Below, piece by piece: positions 32,630 to 44,868 of a stretch of 64,000 nucleotides of DNA. This stretch comes from Pomacea canaliculata (Eukaryota; Mollusca; Gastropoda; Architaenioglossa; Ampullariidae), in contig NC_037591.1 of NCBI RefSeq assembly GCF_003073045.1, positions 23,345,319-23,409,318 of the forward strand, given 5' to 3'. Both the position numbers and the translations under genes were made by a program. Position 1 is the first letter of the stretch; every line of letters begins with the position of its first letter. The notes below the pieces were generated by a model, which saw only the letters and a program-made list of their open reading frames with translations, made no database searches and was not told the origin of the DNA.

Positions 32630-33599
32630 ATCTATGCTTTCCCTAGGTAAAATCATTCTTTCCAACCTTAAAGCTCAAAGTCTGGCTTTAAACATAAACT
32701 AAAAATTGTAACAAAGATATTGATTGCCTTGAACTACATCAGTTTGAGAAACGTCAAGGAATCCAACTGACAAACTGTGTTTATAAAAATAAAGCTCAAT
32801 AAGGCATAGACACATTTAGAAGAATGTACATATGTAGGAAAGGAAAGGGTAGAAAATTCTTGTTCTTGGTTTTCAGCTTCACAATGTACTATAATGAGAA
32901 ACTAATTGTTGACTTGTTTCAGCACGTCCTATCTTCCCTGACCCACAGATGTAAGGAGCAAACTAATGAGCTTGCAGTTTCAAAATGTATTTGCGATATC
33001 TAGTTACTTTTCTCTTTATGATCAGTATACAGTGTTTCATCAGAATAGGCATTTTACAAGATAAGGTGCAAGGAAAAGAACACGATGCCTTGTAAAGCAA
33101 CGAGTGTAAAATAAAGCAAAGAACGAAAGTATATTAATGTCCTGTGAATATAAATGTGCAGGAGTACTTCTGACATGACGCTTTTTTCCCTAGTCGGTTT
33201 TGAAAAAAGAGCAGTTTTAGCAGCATCATAAATCAAGTATTAAAAATAAGTTTAACGAATATTGGATGCATCAAGTACACTTCCCATTTCTGGGAAGATG
33301 ACGGGGTAGGAAAGATTACGTCTACTTTAGCCCTACATATGATACTTAATCAAACTGTGTTATAGACAGATACTAGACGTTGAATATCTAGTGACTTAAC
33401 TATTGTTCGACATCACAACTTCCCAATTTGAATGTTATACTCGAAATAACAGAAATAGTGCTACGCTTAATATACATATTGTTTACAAAGAAAAGCTTTA
33501 ATTCAGTGGACATCTACATCTTGTTCCCGATTTCAGGGAAAAAGAGAGTGAAAGAAACAGTACGAAAAAGGAACATAAATAGAAGACACACTAAACAGA

Positions 33600-34210
33600 A
33601 ACAGGAAGAAGCCGCCATTTTCACGAATATAAACGGAAGTTGCATGTGTCCAAAACGGAAAACGCTAATATATACTTCACTTCCGTTAATCTGCTCTACT
33701 ATTATGTCACCTTTGGAAATCTGAGGACTTAACTCACCTGTTTTATGCCAAACTGTTGACCTAAATTTGCTAAAATATAACGAAATTATCACTAAACACT
33801 ATCTTTCTTCAAATTGCCGGAAGTAGCCTTACTTGGCGGTACACCGGAAACTCGTGACGTGAAAAAAAAGGTCATTTGCCGATGCTCGACACTAATTTTT
33901 CAGAGAGGAAAATACCAGCGTTCTTCTGAAAGAGCCCTTTTGCCTATTAGAATATTTTCAAAGTTATGAGGGTGTTGTTTTCAATAAGTATACATGATAT
34001 GTCGAAAAGTGTTTGTGGCGCATTACTATATGCGGATGGATAAACCGTTGATAGTACAACCATGCTGTGATGCGTCCCCAATCTAAGCGTGTCGTGTGTT
34101 TGGCGTGTGTAGCAAACGCAGCTGACAGGAGTAGGCCCCACCTTTTAGGTAATGGGCGTTGTCCCCTTTTGATGCGTCGGCCCCAAGCATTTTGACGTCA
34201 CTGTTGGGCA
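33600..34210. promoter_or_regulatory. Divergent promoter of GABPB (-) and TLNRD1 (+) with ETS, YY1 and CRE motifs
   Basis: Motifs seen: CCGGAAGT at 33817-33824 (ETS/GABP consensus), CGGAAGT at 33634-33640 and its reverse ACTTCCG at 33679-33685, GCCGCCATTTT at 33611-33621 (reverse of the YY1 site AAAATGGCGGC), and a full CRE TGACGTCA at 34193-34200. A splice donor on the minus strand (exon end 33738, GT at 33737-33736) fits a 5' non-coding exon of GABPB spliced to the coding exon near 31.07 kb. A TLNRD1 5' UTR acceptor is present at 34795-34796. TATA-less ETS/YY1 promoters are typical of housekeeping genes. Transcript starts themselves are not visible. Confidence 0.6.
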
Positions 34211-34866
34211 AAACAATGAAGTCCAGCGACGACCAGGGCAGCTGTTTAAAATTCGGATCTCAAGATTACAGATTTTGGAGTAGGCGGATCATAGAAGTTC
34301 GGGGTGTTTTGGTTGCTGTGCATTTGCATCAAGCACGTGTTTCCTGTTAAGAATTGTAGACAGAAGAGCAGGCGAAGCGATCGTTTTCGACCTTCTATGC
34401 ATAAAGGTTACTGTCATGTAGCAAGAAAACTACCATGAAATATGGTTATGCAGTGTAGTGCATATGATATGCAAGCTTAAAATTGTGCTACTGTTATTGC
34501 AGTTTAAGGCCACTTCATGCAATGATATTTTTTGATCAAGCAGTCGCTACCAGGTTTAAATATCATTGCCCATTTGTGTTTATTTTGAGGAGACTGTGAT
34601 TTATTATAACCCAGCTGAGATGGATCTGGAAGCAATTGTGTAGTGTACTAGTTTATTAGTGACACTCCAGTTCACAGTCTTATTTGTGTGATTTTAAGTG
34701 GCCAGTATAATCAAACTTTCTTGCCAAGAATAGATTGTCATTGAATGTGTTTAAAGGAAGACTTATTAATTGATTTTTATTGCTAACTCTACACAGGGCT
34801 GTGCAACACGTTTGCCATTTCCCCTGAATGTAAAGATCACTGACAGCAAAGAAGACCGTGTCCTCA

Positions 34867-36717
34867 ATGGTGTTCAGGGTACCAGCTGTGATGAACAAGG
34901 GGGATGTCCGTGAGGTTGTGATGCTGTGCGAGGAATGCCACTCCAAGATGCTGGCTGTTGGAGAGTTGTTGCTTATATCTTGTGAAGCTCGCCCCGTTTT
35001 CACTAACACTGAGGACATGGAACTCACAACCTCAACTTTTACACATTATCGTGACAAAGTCATTGATAAGCTTAACCATATTCTTATCACTTCCAGAGAC
35101 ATATCCTCACAGGTTCACTCAGGGATTGTGCAGTGGAAGCCATTTTGCATCAGACTTCAAGAAATGTCTGCCCTTGTAGTAAGTCTTACTGAGCTGAGCG
35201 CTCATATAGGTTATCTTATCGCTGTCAGCTTTCATAATTCCTGTGCTTCTGAACTTGGAGTGGTGAATAAGTACAAGCTTCACCAAGCCAAGCTTGACTT
35301 GAAGTTTTGTTGTTCACGCCTAAAGCGATCTTGTGTAGATGACCTTGAACCTCACCTTCTGGTTGACCTCTGCTCCACCATCTCCAGGGCATTATCAACC
35401 ATTACAGAAGTGTGCAAATATGCAAGTGAAAATGCAAAAGATCCAGAAAACCAGAATCAGTTCAAGCTTTGTGTCAAAAGCATCACATCCACCACCAGCT
35501 GCTTGATCTCCAGTGTCAAGTGCTTTAAATCCAACCCTGGAGTTGGTCACTTGAGACGCATCATTGCATTTTGTGAACCTGTGATAGCAACAAGCAGTGC
35601 ACTTGTTACCTTTGCTTCAGAGGAAGAGTTTGTAGGGTCACCAGCTGTCCTTGGAGAGAGTGCTGCAGAAACCCACAAGTCTGTACTTGGTAAGTATTCA
35701 CAGATTGTGCAGAAAGCATGCAACTTGGAAAATCAGAAGAATTTGTAACAGTAACTTTTTGTTAATGTTCATTTATTTATATCAAATTTGCTTATGTTAC
35801 TTGTTGCATTAGTAAATGGATATGTTTAGTATTTGTTGTCATGTGTTTCTTCCTTCCTCGTGTATTGTCAATGTTGTAAATATATTGATAAGGAAGTGTT
35901 GAAAGGTTTAAGAAAGAAATCTGACTGTATTGTATTGATGTCTCCTTACTTTTTATTCAGATCATGTGCGTGTCTTGTCAAAAACTATACTTAGGAGAGT
36001 GAACTTAAATGGCAATATGAAATTTTTCTTTGAAAGCAATATCTGAATACATAATCAGATGCTCTCTAACAAAATTGAAAGTGAACCCCCATCAAAAATG
36101 GCAGATACAATTGGACATAATTGTGAAGTGCCTCCACTAGCTTACTATCCATGAAAAATCCATAGATAGGAAAATATTTTATGGTGTTTTTAAATTGTTT
36201 CTAGCAGCATTGAAAGTGGAGGAGACTGATGATGGGATATTGAATGAGGCTTTTTATCACATCCTGCGTCATGTAATTTAAAAAAATGTTGGTGTGTTTG
36301 ATTTTTATTTATTTACCTCCTACAACCTAAAAGGCTTAAACAGCGTTGCACAAGAAAATTTCCAAGTATCATGATACATTGATCTATTTAAAAATATCTA
36401 CACAGTGTAAGATAATGTGGGATTTGTATTTTGCAGGAGTGACCATGAGCATAGTATCTGCCAGTGTCCAGATGTGCAAAGCCATTCGAGATCTTGTCTA
36501 TGATGTCAATAATTCTCGACATCGTGAGCGGGTTCGTTTGTGTGTGGATTCTATTGATAAAGCCTCATCTAAACTCAGGGACTTTCTCCTGTCACACGAG
36601 TTCAAGCAAAATTCATCAGCCCCCTCAGTTACTCAAGTTCAAACATCAGAAGCACTAACCCAATCTGCACTGCCCCTTGGATCGGTTACTGACGTTCATA
36701 AGGCACAGTGCAATTGA
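34867..36717 (+). CDS. TLNRD1: Talin rod domain-containing protein 1 (TLNRD1/MESDC1), complete, two coding exons, 367 aa
   Basis: Coding exons 34867-35689 and 36437-36717 (1104 nt; phase-1 intron, donor G|GTAAGT, acceptor TTTTGCAG). TLNRD1 is a cytoplasmic all-helical protein related to talin rod modules R7-R8 that bundles actin. Shared landmarks with the human protein, as I recall it: CEECHSKMLAVGELLLISCE then ARPVF, LVVSLTELSAHIGYL, QFKLCVKSITSTTSCLISSV, LVTFASEEEFVG, and VTMSIVSASVQMCKAIRDL with HRERVRLCVDSID. The human protein has 362 residues. The coding exon is preceded by an AG acceptor at 34795-34796, so the 5' UTR is probably spliced. The first in-frame ATG, at 34867, is chosen; an upstream GTG at 34858 would add three residues. 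The C-terminal tail after SHEFKQNS is low-complexity. Confidence 0.93.
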
Positions 36718-37040
36718 TGCCAGCTTGGATGTAGCTTTTTAAGGGTGTTTTTACCCTGCATGTGGGTGTGTAGATGGACAGCATAAACCATCTGTTCACA
36801 GTTAATTTACCAGTATTGTCACATACAGCCATGTCCTGACTTCAACATTCAGATTAAACTCTGAATTTTACATTAATTATTGTGGACATTTCCTTTTAAG
36901 GCTGGATAAAATGTGAAAATTCCAACTTTTATCAAAGACATGCATGTGCACTGCACTCCTCATACCTGTACCTGCAGATGATGCCATAAATGCATGTTTG
37001 AAAGAGAAATATTCATTCTTGCAGGTATGTTTTTGTTTTA

Positions 37041-37046
37041 AATAAA
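37041..37046 (+). terminator. Candidate polyadenylation signal of TLNRD1
   Basis: AATAAA 324 bp after the TLNRD1 stop codon, in AT-rich DNA. Later AATAAA-like hexamers exist, so the true site may be further on. Confidence 0.4.
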
Positions 37047-40000
37047 AAGGGCCTTTGTAACTGAAGTATGTTTAGGTTTAAAGCAGAGCATTCTAATTGT
37101 TCTGGTTTAAGCATTTGTTATATAGCCTCATAAATATTTTATTATATGGGTGCTATACTTGGTATTTGTAGGCTGTAGTTTCAGCTGGAAACCATTCCCT
37201 ATAATTACCAGATGCTTTTTCAGTCCTATGTTTTTTTTCCTTGGGCTGTGTGTTAGTCATAACTGAATGTTTTTAGTGTGCATGAGGAAAGGGAATATTT
37301 TTTTTGGTATAAGTGTGTTGAGGGGCATTTATTGGGTTAAGATGTGGCAGGAAATTTCTTTAGGAATACATGTATACTTTGAATTATTTGCCATAGTATT
37401 TAAATAGAAAGTACAGCATTTACAATACTGTAGTTTCTGTAATACTGTTATTGTCCTCAAGGTAAGGATGCATTCAGAATTACAGCAGACATTAGTTTTG
37501 ACCTTAACCAAAGACATTTCTAAAAATTTAGGCATAAAAAAAAATTTATGAGTATTTTTGACCTGCTGAAAAGAAGTGATTTTAATTTTTGTGTGTGCAA
37601 AGCATAGCCTGAGCAGTATCATATAATATTAATCTTATGGGCATGTCCTGTCATGGAGTCTTATGTCTGTATCATACATATATCAGCTGGTATCTGAAAT
37701 TGATCTTTTGTTCAAAAGATCTGAAACCCAATTTTCATGGATGTAAAAGCCTATTTACCATTATTGTTTGTGGTAAATCAATATGCTGCCAGCACTTTTC
37801 AGAACACTATAGGGATTTTTATGAATGCTATAAAAACTTGCTAAACCACAAGTTTTCTAGCTATCAGCTATTGATTTTGGATTATGTCTGTGTATGTTGT
37901 TAGCATTTCAAATACCCAATTTTAATTATTAAATGCTCAATGATAATATTAGTAGTAGACTGTTCAGTGGTATTAGCCAGTAAAGCTTTTTTTAAAAAGC
38001 TGTTGCAAATTTATAGGTGAACCTATATATATTGCACACAGCTTTGAATAGTAATTTATGCAGAAGGAGTTAAGCATGAGAAAAAAGCTGTGGAAAAGAA
38101 ATTTATTGTAATAAACTGCAGCATATGATCTTAAAATAAATTTTTGGATTTCCATGTGAACAGTTTTGTTTCTTTTTTTGTACAGAAAGTCTATGATTTC
38201 TGTTAGTGCTTTTTATGTTGTATAGCAGTTGTATTTATGGCAGTAGTTTGATATATTTTAAAATTCCCTTAGGAAGCTAAACTCTCTTTTTTTGTGACCA
38301 GCACATTTCAGACAGAATCTTGCCTTGTTATGAATCAGATTATTTTAGTTGAAGGTCATTTTTGCATTATTTCAGGTACAAAAGTTTTTGTATAGGCATT
38401 GGATCAACATATTTTATTATAACCTGTTCATCCCAGCATTATAAGTAAGAAGGGTGTATCATGAATTGGGATTTTTTTTCCACCAGATGCCAATGAGTGG
38501 ATGACATTCTTGTATATGCACATCTATTCTGCATTCCTCCTGGGAATTCAGTTCATGTTCATACATCTTTTATACTATTTGTCTCCCTTACCAGTCTGAA
38601 AATGATAAAATCTCTTCATACTTCAGCTTGTCAGTCCAGCTGATACCACGAGCTGGGAAGTGACCTCCAGTCTGTATGATGATCTTTACCTTCTTCTGCC
38701 TTGATCTTGTTTCTCCTGGCTGTGTATGGTAAGCACTCTGTTCTTTCTTTTAACTTTCCTTGGCACAAAGCATACACAGCTATTTAATAATATGAAGCTT
38801 TTGATGGATCAGGAATCAAACTCCAGAATTCTAGATGCGAGAAGTGGCCTGCTTTGTTTTGTGTTATATTTGGATGCCAAGATTTCTGAAATAAAATTGC
38901 ATTTACGGGTACTTGGTAGTAGGATCATAATGCCTAGGATCTTGATGCCCTTTCCACCAGAAATGGTCACATCTACATTACACTAAACATAAATTGTTTG
39001 AATATTCCTTCAGTTATCATTGCCAGTACCGTAGCATTTCAGATTTTCAGCTTGTTCATGTTAATTTGAAATTAGTCATTTTGCAATGTAATAATCCTGT
39101 ATATTCCTCCAAACTGTTGCACAAAAGAAGAGAAAAATGCTGTTGTACATTCTGTGCTTGCTTGCCTGTGCACATGCATGCACTTGTGTTTTCATTGTTT
39201 ATCTCCCATCATGTGATCTCTTTAATCTGACATTTTATAAGCATGAAATTTCTTATTAATACCCAGGGAAAGTAACTGCAGCACTGAAGATTATTTAACC
39301 TGCAAAGTAGGGCATCAACTTATTCCTGACTTCATCTAGTCATAACACCATTTTTACTGTAGGTTAAAAACACGTTATTAGCTCTGTCAACTTTTGCAAT
39401 ATACTCATTGTGATAGTGTGTGCATGTGTATGTACTTGTGGCCATCAATACAAGCGCCTATGTTTGTTTTGTGTTTCAGCATCAAAAGCTGGTCTGCTGA
39501 TAACAAGTATAACACTTCCAGACTGTTCTTTCTTCACATTTTTTCTGACTATATAAATGTTTTGGCTAGCTTTACAGCGCTAGCATCAGTCCTTGTAAGC
39601 CTAATGTTGAGTGTCTTGATAACAGTTTGTACTTTCAGAGGGACTGTGAAGGTAATATCTTTTTTCCTGTGAAAGTTCTGTCTCCATTTGTATTCTATTG
39701 TTGTAGGAGGTGGAGGAAGACATACATCTTCTCTTTAAGTTCCAGTTTTGGCATGCTGCAGTTAGACTATAATTACACTCATTTTTTTGGAATTTGTGGT
39801 ATTGTGTAAAACATATTGATGGTAGCGACTGAATGACATTTCAAGAACTGTAGGAACATGTTTTGTGCAGTCTTGAAATTCTCATACCTTGCTTATTGAC
39901 CAGTTTATGAAAGACATTTAAATGGGGAAAGCTGATAGACATGTAATGATAAAGAAACCCTGCCATTATTTAGTTGTTTCTTATGTTTTTGACACTGGAT

Positions 40001-40779
40001 CCTGTAACCTTTTACAGACTTTTGACTATCTTTACGTTTCCCCAAGCTGATTTTTGATTTGATAATTAGCAGAAAGAAAAACACATAGACAAATAGAGTT
40101 TTTCATCCTGATTTTAATGATACCAATCTTTTTTTCTATGGTCAAATAGTTTCCAGATTATAATAATTTTTGAATAATTTTCTTCTTAAAACTAAAAATG
40201 AATAAAATGCTTATTTTGAAATGCAAGTGCACTAACAATTAAGCACTAAACACTTAAAATCATCCTCTGGTAGCACTACCTAATCAATAAGCTTAATAAT
40301 GTACTACATTATTAAGAAACACATATGCTTACTGTTATGTTAAATACATATAATGCAGTTAATGCCAGAAAACATACTTCGTGCTTTTTTTTTCTTTTTG
40401 TGATTGGTTCACTTTTTGCAATGCATCACTATTATCTACTTCTGTTTGCATTATTGGGAGCTCCCATAAGTAATAAACCAAACACACCGATAGTTACACT
40501 CACATTTAACATGCACACAAATGAAGGGTTCCAATTATTAGGACTGCATTAGGACCCCTTCTATCTCCCTTCTCTGAATTTTCATTACAAGATGGTTACA
40601 TTTAATGAAAGTGAAACCATGGGTTTATAGATTTAAATTATTTGTAAAGAACAAAATAATGTGTCACAGAAAAAGTTGTCTTGCTGCATAAAATGAGTGC
40701 GTTGATATCATTTTTTCAACTTTGCTTAATATTGGAGCGTTTAAGGTGAAGGTAATTAAATCGGTGTTTTTGTTTATTA

Positions 40780-40862
40780 TTACTCCTCAAGGAGCATAGG
40801 GCCACAACACCTCGCTAGAAGACCCAGTTTTGGGCAGCCCCACTCAGTGGGCCCAGAGTAGT
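40780..40862 (+). repeat. Possible LINE 3' fragment
   Basis: A short GC-richer island in AT-rich DNA reads TCAAGGAGCATAGGGCCACA, then CACCTCGC and CAGTGGGCCCAGAG. Phrases like 'GGAGCATAGGGC' and 'CACCTCGCC' recur at the 3' ends of LINEs in aquatic invertebrates as I remember them. No coding part remains; the family is uncertain. Confidence 0.3.
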
Positions 40863-42351
40863 TCCAATGTCTTTAAATGCTTTGTTTTGTAAAATGCAAG
40901 GGGTGAAATGAAAAATGAAACAGAAATAACATGATATCAAATCCTTTAAAGAGAGCATTATCATCATAATTAAATAAGCACTTTTTGAAACCAATACTTA
41001 TTTTTGGCATTAGATACGCTTTCAGAATTAGAGTGACAGTTACAAATTCACTGTGTGTCACCACCGCCGTTCAGAGTTTGAACTATTTTGAAAAAATTGT
41101 AATGCTGATCCTGTTTATTTCGTTAGTCTCTTCTATCTATTGAAAGGTGTATGAATCCTTCAGTATTGTTTACATTTTGTTACTTAACCATAAAGAATGT
41201 TACATGTAACTAAAATTAAGTGTTTACAGATTAGTTTTACTTTTAACTTTACAAATTTTCATTAAAATGCTTTTTGTTGTCAAAGCTTTTGTCAGAAACA
41301 GCTATAATCAGTGGCGTAAAGACATTTTTTAATGATTCATCATTATATATTAAAAGCATAGCTACATGCTCATGCAAAAGGTTTTGTGTGTGTGTGCTTA
41401 CAAAATTACACTGGAAAGTGCAGAATTTTGTTACAGGATCCAGATTAACATTACATTGTGCTTATTGAGTTGTACTGTTTTGAATTTAGGCGGAGTGACC
41501 TGTGTTAAGAAAGCAATTGCTGCTGTTTCCCCTCCATATTACAGAATTGACTGGTGTTGTTAGAATACATCAGAATAATGTTAAGTTAGAAGTATTTGCT
41601 AGTACTGTTACACAATGTTGCATTTTAACTTGGTTTCCATAGTTCTTTTTCATACTACTGTTACTCCTCCAGAGAATTTTTTTTTTTTATTCAACACATC
41701 TCACTGACTCTTAACACACATCCATCGTGCACAGAGCTACACTATGCTATGTTTTGATGACAGTACTTGTCATTAGCTCACACTAGTCACATGGGATACA
41801 TTTAAGCAATAAAAGCTCACTCTTTGCGTTTCTCGCTCTCACATATGCCCCACGTCTATGCTTGTATGCACACAGAAAAAGGATTTTTTTTATATTATTG
41901 TAAAGGGTCTGGATTTTATAGTACATCTTTCCCTTTTCTGTCGTTAACTTTTCAAGTTATTTGTTATTATTTAGGAATATTTTAGGATCGGTTTTAACTC
42001 GACAGTGTTGTGTGTGTAAACACCTGTTCCAGAATGTTTTCCTGGATATGTACAAAATCGCTCATTCAAATACTTAAATCGTTTTTCATCTTTGTACATA
42101 TCTAGTTCACACTGATGCCCAGGTAAAGCAACGATAACTGATATTACAGATGCTGATGAGAAAGAATGGAAACATGATTTTAAAAAATACAGTGCAATGC
42201 AGCATGTTTTGTGACTTGTTCTTGCCCGCGTGAGCATCTGAAAGTTGAATCTCTTGTGACACACACACACACGGCTTGGAGTCTGCGAAGCTGGTGCCCG
42301 CAACGTAACCATGAGACTTTTTTTTTTTTTACAAACGCATTGGGTTTGTTA

Positions 42352-42800
42352 TAGTTGATCTTCTGTCAAAGGACATCAAGACAAAAACAAAAAAAATTAG
42401 CATCGTGTCTGTTATTTACGTTGTTCTGCTTATTAACGCATGAGAGAACTTGGACCAAAAATTGACAAATTCTCTTGATGCAAAGTGTTTATTTACGGAG
42501 CTTCTCTTGGTTTTACTTCCGATTTAAAAGACAGTGAGACTGAGACAGAGTGGGCAGCAAGAGGTGTAGTTGTCACTTTGGATTATATAATTATAGACTC
42601 GTTTCCCGTGTATTTAGGGGTTGAGATTATCCGATGTTACTCTTATTTCGTATGTCGTTACACCAAGAAAACTACCACATTTTGCAACAATGTGTTTCTG
42701 GTTTATGCGTCTTCAGTTTTGTATGAAACAGTCTGGATCCCTTGTGTTAACTGTTCTCTTAAGCCCCGATGAGGGTTAGCCACCAGTAGTAGCAGGACGC
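42352..42800 (+). repeat. Dispersed repeat, copy 1, split by about 280 bp
   Basis: The left piece (GTTGATCTTCTGTCAAAGGA at 42352-42371) and the right piece (from about 42670, including ATGTGTTTCTGGTTTATG and GATGAGGGTTAGCCACCAGT) match a contiguous unit at 57637-57810, but here are separated by about 280 bp. The repeat ends at AGTAGTAGCAGGACG in both copies. The class is unknown. Confidence 0.7.
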
Positions 42801-42805
42801 GGCTC

Positions 42806-43020
42806 TCAGAAGAAGCAGCGATGACCGGCCTGACCATCAACATCAAGAAGACGGAGGTAATGCGGGTCACCAACAAGCAAGAAGCCCACGCCAACTACAT
42901 GGGGAATGTATTACAGAGTCTGACCATTTCACATACCTTGGCAGCATAGTCAGCAAAGATTGAGGTACAAATGATGATGTAAGAAGCCGAATTAACAATT
43001 AAAGCCAGGCTTGCATTCCA
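42806..43020 (+). repeat. Non-LTR retrotransposon (LINE) reverse-transcriptase fragment
   Basis: The plus frame reads TGLTINIKKTEVMRVTNKQ, a well-known segment just after the catalytic FADD box in LINE reverse transcriptases ('G-L-x-I-N-x-x-K-T-E-V-M'). It is followed, with frame changes, by a stretch equivalent to 'F-x-Y-L-G-S-I-V-S' and 'R-I-N-K-A-R-x-A-F'. Only about 70 codons remain. It belongs to a different LINE group from the Rex-like copies and lies just upstream of the small secreted-protein gene. Confidence 0.75.
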
Positions 43021-43267
43021 CACCATGGTAGGGTGTACTTGCGGCCCTATGCTCCACTGGGAGAAGAAAGAACTCTGTTCGAGTGAAACCTAACAAAATC
43101 ACTTCAAATACCTCTAAACACGACAGGTGCGGGAAAAATGAAAGCTGAAATGGACGCACAAGTTTTGTGAAGCGAATAATCAAACAACTGTCGAAAGAGC
43201 AGCGTCAGCGGTGTAATCAGGTCTGTGATAAGCCAGTGATAAGGACGAGACCATTTTGAAGACTACG

Positions 43268-44760
43268 ATGGCGACAAAACTGTACGTTGTGTTTGTGCTG
43301 ACAGCTGTTTCCTTCGGTGAGTAGTAGTTCTTGGTGACACTGACAATTAACCCATTCTTTCTTTGTACCTTTAATTTGCGACTTTCCACAGAAAGATTGA
43401 GTGTATCAACTAATCACAGAATCGTTTGTGCTTTGATGCGTACTTGGGGATAAAAACGTTACTGTTATAATTGCTAATGTACTGATGACAAGGTGTATTC
43501 GAGAGACTACCACTAAATACAAATTTCGTAATCCAATGTAGTTACACATACCAGAGAATAGCATACAATCTTAGTGGCTTCTTTTCCCTGTTTGAACTCA
43601 GTCTGTTTGACTGCACTGCGATGGGAACGGGGCAGTTGCCTGCTTTTGTGTGGAGACGGTGTACACTGCCCGTCTGGCTACAGCTGTAAGAGCAACGGGT
43701 GCGGCACAGAATGTTTCAATGTGTCGTTTGTCCAACCGTCAGGTAAGCCACCTCTACCCTCGATTCCATCACCTGGCTAATTGTCCTCTCTAGTTTCCGA
43801 TTTGGCACGCGCAATAATTTTGATTCACCACTGTGTGCGTTCGTGTCTGTAAAATGTATACATAAGCATGTATATAGTGTTTGCTTGCGTGCTCGTGTTT
43901 GCAGGCTGCGATCCTTTCCTTTGCGACAGACGCTGCCCTCTGGGCTACAAACGTGATGCCAATGGTTGTCAGTCCTGCGAGTGTGACTACTCTGCGATCC
44001 AAATCACTGGTGAGCTCCTTTTAGAGTGGTTGTGCCGTAGGAGGATATCAGCACTGATGTGTGTGTGATAGACCTTAGACTCAAATGGCTGTTGAAAATT
44101 ACACATAGATACCAGCTTAGAGATGCGGAAGTTGTAGCTAGCGAATGATGTTTTGCTCTTTCATTTAGGTCACTTGTAGTATAGACTTAATTGTCCCTGT
44201 CATAACAGACAGCACACTTTAAGGCTATACCATGTTCATTTTTTTTTTTTTTGATAGCAGCAGATTGGATGGGTACAACCCAGAAATAACCATGAAGCCA
44301 AATAAGCACGCGTTAAGGGCAGTAAAGATAGGGAGCTACAGCGCATCCTTGAGCTGTCGCCCTTGTATAGCTGTCGTACCACTTACACTTCCATAGCCCG
44401 AGCTTTTGTGGCCTAGTCAATCATCAACGCAGTGTTGCGGAAAGTATCTGTCATCAGTGTCGCAACGGTCGCTTTCTTTGAAAAGACCGCACTTTGTGTG
44501 TGTGGATATCATAAAGGAAGTGAAAATGTTTATAGATGTTAGCTGTTAGTAAAGGACCATATAGCACCAATGCTGGGCTCTGCTTAGAGCATCAACCTGT
44601 TTTACAGTCGACTGGATAGGAGAACAATATTTTGTAATAGATATCCTGACACGGATGTTGTATAGAAAATTAGAATTACTCTTTTCTTAGCGTTTATTTT
44701 TAAGATTTCTTGATGACTAATAAGCTTCCTGTGTGAACTATCATTCTCTCAGGTAAATGA
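43268..44760 (+). CDS. Secreted WAP-like/antistasin-like cysteine-rich protein, complete, four exons, 100 aa
   Basis: Exons 43268-43316, 43602-43742, 43905-44009 and 44753-44760 (303 nt). All three introns are phase 1 and GT-AG; the last exon supplies only GK and TGA. Residues 1 to about 21 (MATKLYVVFVLTAVSFVCLTA) form a signal peptide. Exon 2 encodes C29-L-L-L-C33, C39-P-S-G, C45, G49-C50-G and C54, matching the second half of a WAP four-disulfide core except that the usual CC pair is a single C45. Exon 3 encodes C65, C70, C74-P-x-G, D81-x-N-G-C85 and C88-E-C90, an antistasin-like repeat. One sequon, N56-V-S. WAP and antistasin modules commonly inhibit serine proteases, so a secreted inhibitor or antimicrobial is likely by inference; the target is unknown. 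One domain per phase-1 exon is typical of extracellular modular proteins. Confidence 0.87.
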
Positions 44761-44862
44761 TGCCAGAACGACGGCTGAGGAAGGTGCTGACTGAAGAAAT
44801 CAGGCGAACGGCCCTGTGGCCTGGTCTGCCATGCCTTTTCCGAATATTTATAAGAATATTTA

Positions 44863-44868
44863 AATAAA
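44863..44868 (+). terminator. Polyadenylation signal of the WAP/antistasin-like gene
   Basis: AATAAA 103 bp after the stop codon and 15-20 bp before a T-rich stretch, a normal layout for cleavage and polyadenylation. Confidence 0.6.

Larger units (their letters stand above)
36718..43267. other. 6.5-kb non-coding stretch after TLNRD1
   Basis: The first part is the TLNRD1 3' UTR, with a candidate AATAAA at 37041-37046. The rest is AT-rich and has no frame with splice or domain support. Recognised pieces are a weak LINE-like 3' fragment near 40.8 kb, a dispersed repeat at 42.35-42.80 kb and a LINE reverse-transcriptase piece at 42.81-43.02 kb. Nothing else was identified. Confidence 0.5.
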
